NCBI GenBank assembly: GCA_964517265.1
Contig: CAZFBS010000039.1
Location: forward strand, 1 to 28,058
Source: REEP01 sp964517265
GTDB lineage: Bacteria; Pseudomonadota; Alphaproteobacteria; Rhodospirillales; Defluviicoccaceae
DNA length: 28,058 nt
Reading direction: 5' to 3'
A program made the translations under genes and the position numbers. Below the pieces are notes generated by a model that was not told where the DNA came from, ran no database searches, and saw only the letters and a list, made by a program, of their open reading frames with translations. Positions 14,946 to 21,260 of the stretch are shown here, piece after piece (within the stretch, counting starts at the first letter, position 1; each line of letters begins with the position of its first letter).

Positions 14946-15995
14946 TCAAAGCTGCTGCCAGTATTCTTCCGGCATCTCCATCGCCAGCGACATGGCGCCC
15001 GCCGCCCCGCTGTAGAGGGGGTCGCCGACGCAGGTGACGGTCGCGGGGCCATATTCCTTTAGTCTCGTCTCGAGGTGGGCACGCAGGCCCCGAATCAGGC
15101 TGCCGCCGCCGGCGAGCACCACATTGTTGCGGATCCTGTCCTGGAACTCGGGATCGAATCCGGCAATCATTTCCAAGGTCGTTTCAATCAACCCCGGCAG
15201 TATGCTCTCGCATGCCCGCCGCATCTCGTTGGTGATATCGTGGCGGGTGGGCTTGCCGTCGACAGGGATCTCCACCTCCACCGGGGCCGGAGCGTCGCCG
15301 ATGAAGCTGTATTTTTCCTTGAACCGGCGGACCATGTTGAGATTGAACGTGGCATTGGGATAGCGTTCGCGCAGGGCCTCGTTCAGGTGCTGATCGATGA
15401 AGTCGCCTGCGGTGAAAATAGTGCGCTGATCCTCTTCGGTCGGGATCGAGCCGTGCATGATGCAGAAATCGACGGTGCCGGCACCGATGTCGATCACCAT
15501 CGCGTTATCCAGCATGTCCAGGCCATAGGCGACGGCAAACGGCTCGGAGACGACCATCGAGAGGGCGACCGAGTCGCCCAAAGCGTTTTTGATCGCCAGC
15601 TTGTTGGACTTGAAAGATTCCGCCGGAACCCCGACGACAGCCCGGGTCCGGCCGTTGGCGCGCGGTTCAACCAGGTGAATCAAGTGCCCGATGACTTCAC
15701 GGACTGCTTCCTGGTCGCGGGTGCCGTCCTTGATGACGCCGCGCTCCAGGGGGCGGAACAGGTCGAGGGACAAACGGTGATCGAGCGCTTCCTCCCCAAA
15801 CACTACGGACTTGCCGATCAACTTGCGCGCGATGAAATCCTTCGGCCAGCCGACGTAGCTTTCGATCCATGTCTTCTTGCCGTTGCTTGCCGTGATTGCA
15901 CTGCGGGACGTTCCGAGATCGATGCCGACGATCAGGTCGCTCTCAGCCTCCTTGTCGACGGTGGTTCGCGGTTTCATCGACGTTTTCTCGCTCAT
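14946..15995 (-). CDS. MamK-like actin family ATPase
   Basis: The 349-residue protein has an actin/Hsp70 ATPase fold. Phosphate-1 is VGIDLGTS (23-30), phosphate-2 is VIDIGAGTVDFC (167-178), and the adenosine motif is VVLAGGGSLIRGL (292-304). It resembles MamK, the filament that positions magnetosomes, more than MreB or DnaK. Features shared with MamK are VVSEPFAVAYGLD, the pair Glu151/Asp169 spaced 18 residues like MamK Glu143/Asp161, and a C-terminus of VTCVGDP...EEYWQQL matching VTCVKDP...PQYWRQL. The comparison is from memory. ATG 15995 is preceded by AAGGA. Its first 53 bases overlap the end of the amidase gene, so the two are probably translationally coupled. No mamA/B/E/I/M/O/Q is present in the window. 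It likely forms dynamic filaments; the cargo is unknown. Confidence 0.85.
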   Translation of the reverse strand: MSEKTSMKPRTTVDKEAESDLIVGIDLGTSRSAITASNGKKTWIESYVGWPKDFIARKLIGKSVVFGEEALDHRLSLDLFRPLERGVIKDGTRDQEAVREVIGHLIHLVEPRANGRTRAVVGVPAESFKSNKLAIKNALGDSVALSMVVSEPFAVAYGLDMLDNAMVIDIGAGTVDFCIMHGSIPTEEDQRTIFTAGDFIDQHLNEALRERYPNATFNLNMVRRFKEKYSFIGDAPAPVEVEIPVDGKPTRHDITNEMRRACESILPGLIETTLEMIAGFDPEFQDRIRNNVVLAGGGSLIRGLRAHLETRLKEYGPATVTCVGDPLYSGAAGAMSLAMEMPEEYWQQL

Positions 15996-17316
15996 GATGT
16001 GCCGGTCCTTGTGCTTGGAGTTGCCTGTGATCGAGGTAACGGGTAATGCCTTGTTCGAGAAACGAGGCGACCTTTTCACGATAGTCCGATGTCTGAAGCT
16101 TGATTTCTTCGTCCCGATTACTGATGCAGGAGATCTCGACAAGCACGGCGGGAACACCAACACCCATCAAGACGACGAAGGGGGCGACCTTGACACCGCT
16201 ATCGAACACCCGGGTGCTTTGATTTCTGACATTGTCGATCATGCTCGTCTGGATGTGCTGTGCGAGTGCCTTCGATTCCTCAAGCTTGACCGTGTCCCCG
16301 ATCGTCTCGAGAAGTGAGCGGAAATAGCCGAGCGGCATTCCGGAACCCCTGTTCTCGATGGCTGCCAGTTGCAGCGCCGCCGGATCTTCGGAGATGTCGA
16401 AGTAATAGGTTTCGATGACGTTGACCTGCCGGTTCGGCAGGGAATTGACATGGATGGACAAAAACAGGTCCGCGTGGGCGGCATTGGCCAATTCGACCCG
16501 CCGCGCCAGCGACAGAGTTTCATCACCGGCTCGGGTGAGGACGACCCGATAGCGGCCGCTGCGCTCAAGGCGCGATGCGAGCCGTCGGGCGACATCGAGG
16601 GTAATATCCTTTTCACGAGTCCCGGAAGCGCCGACAGCACCCGGATCGACGCCGCCGTGACCGGCGTCGATGACGATGGTCCCGACGTTGAGTCCGAACA
16701 GGCTGACGATCGGAAGGCCCTCGCTGGTGGAGCGGATCCCTCGCTGGGTGTCCAAACGGAGGATCGGTTGATCCACGAAGCCGTTGATCCGCTGGTTCGA
16801 TTCAGCTGACGGATGAGTCCCATCCGTCAGCATCGAAGCACTCGGGCCGAGGGCTCCGTCCCGGAGCACGGGATCGAAGGCAACCATCGCGATCTGCTCC
16901 GGGGCAGCCTCCGGCACGCCCGGATGGTCCTGAAACGAAAGCGACGGTGCGAGAGCCTCGCGGTTCGAGAACGGGGAGCGCCAGAGATCGGCGGCCGGCT
17001 CCGATGTACCGCCCGGGATCACAATCGAAAGGCGGGGGCCGGAGGACTCCGGATCGCTGCGGGGCGGCGCGAAGGGCGGTTTTTCGTTGAGGTGCGCCGC
17101 GGTGTCGGTCATCGCCGGAATCGCAAGGAGCAAGCCTGCGATCAGCAAGGCCCGGCCTGCTCGTCTGCCCCGCTCATGGCGGAGCCGCTCCCGGGGAAAT
17201 CGGCTCCAGCCTGTGCCGGCGCCACGCGAGGGGATATCGGCCCCGGTGGCGAGCGCACGGTTGTCCTCGCCGACGGCACGCAAGACCGCGCGTTTTTGCG
17301 CCGAGGGTCCGTTCAT
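15943..17316 (-). CDS. N-acetylmuramoyl-L-alanine amidase (Amidase_3/AmiC type), membrane-anchored
   Basis: This enzyme hydrolyses the amide bond between MurNAc and the stem peptide of peptidoglycan in the periplasm. From ATG 17316 the protein has 457 residues. There is a charged N-terminus, a hydrophobic segment at about 55-72 (RALLIAGLLLAIPAM) acting as signal anchor, and a linker of about 140 residues without a recognised domain. Amidase_3 spans 215-428. Zinc ligands are His220 (DAGHGG), Glu235 (TREKDI) and His289 (SIHVNS), and catalytic Glu394 lies in LVEISCISN. There is no long autoinhibitory helix of the AmiB kind obvious. The start is uncertain, since GAGG abuts ATG 17316 and the frame is open to 17598. 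The gene ends inside the MamK-like gene, linking cell-wall cleavage to an actin-like filament. Confidence 0.9.
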   Translation of the reverse strand: MNGPSAQKRAVLRAVGEDNRALATGADIPSRGAGTGWSRFPRERLRHERGRRAGRALLIAGLLLAIPAMTDTAAHLNEKPPFAPPRSDPESSGPRLSIVIPGGTSEPAADLWRSPFSNREALAPSLSFQDHPGVPEAAPEQIAMVAFDPVLRDGALGPSASMLTDGTHPSAESNQRINGFVDQPILRLDTQRGIRSTSEGLPIVSLFGLNVGTIVIDAGHGGVDPGAVGASGTREKDITLDVARRLASRLERSGRYRVVLTRAGDETLSLARRVELANAAHADLFLSIHVNSLPNRQVNVIETYYFDISEDPAALQLAAIENRGSGMPLGYFRSLLETIGDTVKLEESKALAQHIQTSMIDNVRNQSTRVFDSGVKVAPFVVLMGVGVPAVLVEISCISNRDEEIKLQTSDYREKVASFLEQGITRYLDHRQLQAQGPAHHERENVDETANHRRQGG

Positions 17317-17599
17317 CCTCGGGCGCGTGAATGACAGTGGCGCATGATCTTCAATGGCATCGGATTGAGGCGGGCTCCATGCACCGGGACCTGTCGGGAT
17401 CAACAACGGGAGGGTAAAAGTTATGAGCGACCCTCGGGAAAGTTGTATAACACAAATGGGGTAAGCGTAAAAGGGCACGCTTGCCGCTGCCTGGCCACCG
17501 ATCCCGCCAAGCGCGTGCAGCCGCGCGCCCATACATCTTGAAGATGAGTGGGCAGCGGAGGTATGGTCCGCATTGTGATGCTGGACTGGGAGCACCACG
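17317..17599. other. Divergent intergenic region, amidase / COG3650-like gene
   Basis: This 283-base region must hold the promoters for both divergent genes. The best -10-like patch is around 17442-17455 (gttgtataac on the plus strand, gttatacaac on the other), but I find no convincing -35 for either direction. A short dyad catctt-g-aagatg is at 17533-17545. I see no coding sequence that looks real. Confidence 0.35.
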
Positions 17600-18448
17600 T
17601 TGAAAAACCGTTTGTCGTTGAGGCCGCTCGCCGTGCGGGTGTGCTGGATGTTGCTGGTGATGGCGGTTGCGCCGACCGTATCGGCACCGGCCGCTGGTGC
17701 GGGCGAGCCTGCGGAGCGGAGCTACATCTGCTCCGGCAATGAGCCATTCTGGCGTATCGAGATCACCCCGACAGAGGCAATCGTTTCACGCCCTGGACAC
17801 GATGGTACCGAACAACAGGTGTTCGACGGTTCCCTCAGTTCGTTTGACTATCTGGACCCGCCCTGGAGTGTGTGGCGCGGGAAAGAAGCCGACGAGCAGG
17901 GAATTCTTGTTGTGGTGTCCCGGCACGAGCGGTGTTCGGACACCATGGCGGACGAATCCGTTTTTGATTATCGGGCGCTGGTGTCATTCCCCGAAGGCGG
18001 CGCCGCGTCGGGATGCTGTAACGCAATTGCGGCGCTGGTCCCGGCGGGCGTTCCGACGACAGAGCCGAAGCCCCGGCCAACAAAGAACGCAACGCACCTG
18101 TGGCCCGACCTCAGCCCGGCCATCGAATCCTGCCTTGCTCAGGTTCCTGTCGATGCCGGTACCGTCGTCAAGGCATGGCCGATGAACCACGGCCGCATCG
18201 GCGTCAGGCTTGCCGGCAGCGGAGGCGAACGCTTCGATTGCATTGTCATCGATGGCCCGAACCGCGTCGAGCGGATCGATGCGCTGGCTGCGAATGCCCC
18301 GGCACTGCCCGGAGAAAGGGGTCCGATCTTCTTGCCCTCCGGGGGAGATCCACCCAAAGTGTCCTGCGGCTACCTCGGGCGTGTGGTCGACTACCGTGGC
18401 GCCACGGCCGGCTATCTCCACTACCGGGACGGATGCCCCCACCAGTGA
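17600..18448 (+). CDS. Exported COG3650-like protein
   Basis: The 282-residue protein starts at TTG 17600 with GGGAG 7-8 bases upstream. The N-terminus (RLSLRPLAVR, then VCWMLLVMAVAPTVSAPAAGAG) is a Sec signal peptide with a likely AxA-type cleavage near residue 34. The mature start YICSGNEPFWRIEITPTEAI is the NEPFW signature of COG3650-type envelope proteins, which are putative inner-surface or lipoprotein-like proteins of unknown function. The C-terminal half carries further cysteines (RFDCIVIDG, KVSCGYLG, RDGCPH), likely forming disulfides in the periplasm. There is no lipobox. It is divergent from the amidase, so both may serve the envelope. I cannot assign an activity. Confidence 0.75.
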   Translation: MKNRLSLRPLAVRVCWMLLVMAVAPTVSAPAAGAGEPAERSYICSGNEPFWRIEITPTEAIVSRPGHDGTEQQVFDGSLSSFDYLDPPWSVWRGKEADEQGILVVVSRHERCSDTMADESVFDYRALVSFPEGGAASGCCNAIAALVPAGVPTTEPKPRPTKNATHLWPDLSPAIESCLAQVPVDAGTVVKAWPMNHGRIGVRLAGSGGERFDCIVIDGPNRVERIDALAANAPALPGERGPIFLPSGGDPPKVSCGYLGRVVDYRGATAGYLHYRDGCPHQ

Positions 18449-18568
18449 CGTCTTGAGCGCCTTAAGGGGCAAGCGGGGCCAGGAACCGATCCCAACCTTC
18501 CCTGTTGTCGTGATGGTGCGGCCCAAGCTTGTGCGGTGAACGTGGTTTCCCCGATGCCGCCCATGGTT

Positions 18569-18590
18569 GCAATTGACAATCATTCTCGTT
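18569..18590. promoter_or_regulatory. Fur-box-like site overlapping a TTGACA -35
   Basis: Positions 18569-18587 match the 19-bp Fur consensus at about 14 of 19 positions, best in the aatcattctc half (18578-18587). A perfect TTGACA (18573-18578) lies inside it, though a matching -10 is not clear. The location, 31-52 bases ahead of a ferredoxin-like gene of iron metabolism, supports iron-dependent repression. Irr or another iron regulator is an alternative in alphaproteobacteria. Confidence 0.5.
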
Positions 18591-18620
18591 CATGGCAAGG
18601 ACATTGCCGATGGAGGAAGG

Positions 18621-18983
18621 ATGTACGTCTGTATCTGCAATGGCTATCGTGACTCGGACATTCGTCAACTCGCCCAGTCCGGTGTCCGCTGTGCCCACGT
18701 GGCCTATGAGTCGCTTGGCAGTGGTCCCCGCTGCGGTCGCTGTGTCGACGTTGCCCAGAGGCTGATCGACCAGATCCATCAAGATCGCGACCTTCCCGAC
18801 AATCAGCCCACCTCTGCTTCTGTCGGAGCGGATCGTGCCGCTCTGCCCAACAATCGTGGCTTTCCAGCCGGCAGGGGAAGTCAGAAGCCGGAACCGAGGC
18901 GATACTCGTCTGCGTTCGCGACAGCGGCACCGGAGCACGCGGACATCGCAAAGCCGGCGGCCTTGCTGGTTGTTGAGAAGTAA
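18621..18983 (+). CDS. Bacterioferritin-associated ferredoxin-like [2Fe-2S] protein
   Basis: The first 65 residues match the Fer2_BFD fold: MYVCICNGYRDSDIRQL, followed by GSGPRCGRCVDVAQRLID. The four cysteines (CxC and CxxC) bind a [2Fe-2S] cluster. Bfd proteins reduce bacterioferritin to release stored iron. The protein is 120 residues, about twice the usual 60-75. The extra C-terminal part (NQPTSASVGADRAALPNN onward) is low in predicted structure and of unknown role; it could be a disordered tail. ATG 18621 follows GGAGG at 4-base spacing. The Fur-box-like site upstream supports the iron role. The bacterioferritin gene itself is not in the window. Confidence 0.85.
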   Translation: MYVCICNGYRDSDIRQLAQSGVRCAHVAYESLGSGPRCGRCVDVAQRLIDQIHQDRDLPDNQPTSASVGADRAALPNNRGFPAGRGSQKPEPRRYSSAFATAAPEHADIAKPAALLVVEK

Positions 18984-19264
18984 TCCTTCCCATGTCGCGC
19001 GCTTTGGCTGTCTCATGTTGTTGCCGGCAAGGCGCGACGGCCGTAAGCGAAGCACGCGGATGTGGTGAATCGGCACTGGAGGCTTGCCCGCCGCTTCAGG
19101 CTGGCTTTTTTTGCGTTGAAGCGTGTCTTTTTTGCGCAGTGCATCCCAGGGGCGTTAAATTTTCATGACAAACGAGGGCGATACCAAGGTACCCTGCTAT
19201 CTCGCAGTGTCCGCGCACCGCAACGCAACCAAAAATAAACAACGCGGTAGAAGGGTGGAGATCA
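18984..19264. other. Intergenic region before the hemerythrin-like gene
   Basis: These 281 bases contain two T-runs (19107-19113 and 19129-19134), but I see no stable hairpin directly before them, so a terminator is not supported. The last 60 bases are AT-richer (ccaaaaataaacaac) and probably hold the promoter of the next gene. I found no FNR-like TTGAT-N4-ATCAA site. No coding sequence is evident. Confidence 0.3.
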
Positions 19265-19804
19265 ATGGCCGGACTGACGGCTTTGGGACAAGTTTTGCAT
19301 CAGGAGCACTTCCGCATCCTGATCTGGATGTGTGACCTACAGAACCGCGTCACCGGTGAAGCCGGTCGTCGGTTGCCGGATGTGGAAAGGCTCCGGGATC
19401 GGGAGGAGCTTTACGATCTGATCGAGTGCCTTGATCAGGTCATGGCCCATCATGCTTTCGAGGAAGACGTTGTCTTCCCTCTCCTGCGGGCCGAGGGCGA
19501 TCTTGATCTGGCCAATCTTCTCACGGACGAGCATGTGGTGATCGAGCCGACCGCCTACCACTTGCGGGCGCTCGCGACCGACATTCTGAAGCACGGGCCC
19601 GGTCACGGCCGCTGGGTGGAATTCCGCAACGTGTCCCAGGAGTTGTTCTCCGAGATGATCGGGCACCTCGAAAAAGAGGAAGTCACCGTTTTGCAGCGGC
19701 TGGAGTCGTTGCTCGATGCCGAGACCGACCACCGCCTTGCGGTCCAGCATGTTTCCGCACGCCCGCTGTCGGTCATGGAGAGCCGCACAACCAGCCTGCG
19801 TTGA
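19265..19804 (+). CDS. Hemerythrin-like (HHE) domain protein
   Basis: This 179-residue, all-helical protein has histidine and glutamate motifs of the HHE cation-binding fold: LHQEHFRILIW (about 10-22), MAHHAFEEDVVFPLL (59-73), DEHVVIEP (about 89-96) and GHLEKEEVTVLQRL (about 137-150). Such proteins bind a di-iron centre and are linked to oxygen or nitric-oxide sensing, iron-sulfur repair or iron storage; which one cannot be told here. The start ATG 19265 has GGTGGAG upstream. It follows the Bfd-like gene by 281 bases, consistent with a local iron/oxygen theme, but is probably a separate transcription unit. Confidence 0.85.
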   Translation: MAGLTALGQVLHQEHFRILIWMCDLQNRVTGEAGRRLPDVERLRDREELYDLIECLDQVMAHHAFEEDVVFPLLRAEGDLDLANLLTDEHVVIEPTAYHLRALATDILKHGPGHGRWVEFRNVSQELFSEMIGHLEKEEVTVLQRLESLLDAETDHRLAVQHVSARPLSVMESRTTSLR

Positions 19805-20136
19805 AGTCGCTCACGATCGAAGGCTGGATGATTCCCGGCCTTTTCCCAGTGCCCGATCCGCCCGACCGGGGCGGCGTCTTCCACGCCCGCATCCTGACCG
19901 CCATCCTGCTCCAGGGGTGCGTTCGGGGCCGGCATTGCGGTACGTCTAACCGCGGCCGACCGCCGTCACGATCGGGCTCGGGCGTTCTTCCTGCCGGCGC
20001 ATGATCATCCAATTTCCGCGCAATTGCTCGCCCTCCGAGCATATCTGACTTGATAGTCCGGTATGGTTGCAGATTCAGGTTGCATTATAGAACAAAACGT
20101 GTACATTGGGGCGATCATCAGTGACGGAGCACAACC
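19805..20136. other. Intergenic region upstream of the RpfF-like gene
   Basis: There are 332 bases without a convincing gene. A 67-codon frame beginning TTG 19801 overlaps the preceding stop but has no Shine-Dalgarno and an arginine/proline-rich tail, so I do not call it. The right end is AT-rich and carries direct repeats ggttgca at 20065-20071 and 20078-20084, followed by tgcattatagaac. That is probably the control region of the downstream gene, although no clean -35/-10 pair is seen. Confidence 0.35.
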
Positions 20137-21159
20137 ATGCAGAGTGTCAGTCTTGCCGAAGCACTTCATCCCCTCGCGTCTCACGTGTCGCGGAATGCGG
20201 CAGAGCTTTTTCACCAGCCCGCCAACGATGTGACCGAGAGTGTCGCAACGCCGTCCCTGCGCGAGACGGATGCCGAAGGCGTGCCCGCATGGTTGCGACA
20301 GGCGGAACAGATCCCCGAGATCGAGGTGCGCTATGAGGAGGACCGGCGAATCCTGTGGCAGTTCATGGCGCCGCGGGAGCGGCCGAGTTTCACGCCCGGC
20401 CTGATCAAAGGGATGACATCGCTGCTGGATCTCGTCTGCGCGGCTTGTGATGCGTCGCCGCAGGAGCCGCCTGTCGCCCATCTGGTGCTGGCCTCACCGA
20501 CTCCGGGGATCTTCAACCTGGGTGGCGATCTCAATGTTTTCCTCGACGCGATCGGTCGGGGCGATCGCGACCGGCTGCGGACCTATGCGCACAGCTGTGT
20601 GCGAGGCCAGCATCGCTTTGCCACCAACCTCGGCTTGCCCCTTTGTACCATCGCCCTGGTTCAGGGGGATGCACTCGGCGGAGGATTCGAGGCCGCTCTC
20701 GCGCAGCAGGTCATTATCGCGGAGCGACAGGCGAAGTTCGGGCTGCCGGAGGTGCTGTTCAACCTGTTTCCCGGAATGGGCGCTTACAACTTTCTGTCCC
20801 GGCGGATCCATCCCGGCGAAGCGGAGCGGATGATCATCAGCGGGCGTGTCTATAGTGCAGACGAGATGCACGCGCTGGGCGTGGTCGACGTTGTCGCCGA
20901 GACCGGCCAGGGGATCCAGGCCGTCTCCGACTTCGTCAGCGAATACGAACGGACGCGCCGGACCCGGCAGGCCGCCTTCCAGGCACGCAACATCGTCAAT
21001 CCCATCCATCTCGACGAGCTGCTGAAGATCGCCGACCTGTGGGTCGACGCGGCCCTTACGTTGGACCCTGCCGATCTGCGCAAAATGCGGCATCTGGCGA
21101 TGGCACAGGCGCGCCGCTGTGCGCGGCTGCGCGCGTCCGAAGAAAGGTCTTTCGGTTAA
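20137..21159 (+). CDS. RpfF-like crotonase, putative DSF (cis-2-enoic fatty acid) synthase
   Basis: RpfF enzymes of the crotonase fold make diffusible signal factors: they dehydrate 3-hydroxyacyl-ACP and release the cis-2-unsaturated fatty acid by thioester cleavage. The core here is very RpfF-like: GIFNLGGDLNVF (124-135), TIALVQGDALGGGFEAAL (171-188), then FGLPEVLFNLFPGMGAYNFL (201-220) and SGRVYSADEMHALGVVD. The two glutamates needed by RpfF (Glu141 and Glu161 in Xanthomonas) correspond to Glu185 and Glu205, with the same 20-residue spacing. At 340 residues it is about 50 longer than Xanthomonas RpfF, mainly at the N-terminus. ATG 20137 has CGGAGC upstream. No rpfC, rpfG or rpfR receptor gene lies in the window. 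A generic enoyl-CoA hydratase is less likely given these motifs. Confidence 0.85.
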   Translation: MQSVSLAEALHPLASHVSRNAAELFHQPANDVTESVATPSLRETDAEGVPAWLRQAEQIPEIEVRYEEDRRILWQFMAPRERPSFTPGLIKGMTSLLDLVCAACDASPQEPPVAHLVLASPTPGIFNLGGDLNVFLDAIGRGDRDRLRTYAHSCVRGQHRFATNLGLPLCTIALVQGDALGGGFEAALAQQVIIAERQAKFGLPEVLFNLFPGMGAYNFLSRRIHPGEAERMIISGRVYSADEMHALGVVDVVAETGQGIQAVSDFVSEYERTRRTRQAAFQARNIVNPIHLDELLKIADLWVDAALTLDPADLRKMRHLAMAQARRCARLRASEERSFG

Positions 21160-21184
21160 TGGACAAACCGGTCCGACCCGCGTG

Positions 21185-21213
21185 AACCCCCGCCGCAGAT
21201 GCGGCGGGGGTTT
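21185..21213. terminator. Bidirectional terminator-like hairpin
   Basis: Bases 21185-21196 pair perfectly with 21201-21212: a 12-bp GC-rich stem with an agat loop, flanked by AA on one side and TTT on the other. It lies 25 bases after the RpfF-like stop and 48 bases beyond the stop of the convergent TPR gene, an ideal place to end both. The T-run is only three bases, so it is a weak intrinsic terminator by sequence. Confidence 0.65.
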
Positions 21214-21260
21214 GGCGGGAACGGTACCACAAGGGCCGGCAGCGCGGCGAGAACAGCCGC

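Noticed and set aside
14946..15995. Evidence for a magnetosome island
   Set aside because: Only a MamK-like protein is present; none of the transporter, protease or membrane-remodelling mam genes is in the window, so magnetotaxis cannot be claimed.
15075..16046. 323-codon rightward open frame
   Set aside because: It is antisense to the MamK-like gene; no motif support.
19081..19140. T-rich runs after the Bfd-like gene as an intrinsic terminator
   Set aside because: No stable hairpin immediately precedes either T-run.
19801..20004. 67-codon frame starting in the hemerythrin stop (TTGA overlap)
   Set aside because: TTG start with no Shine-Dalgarno and an Arg/Ser/Pro-rich end; insufficient evidence for a gene.
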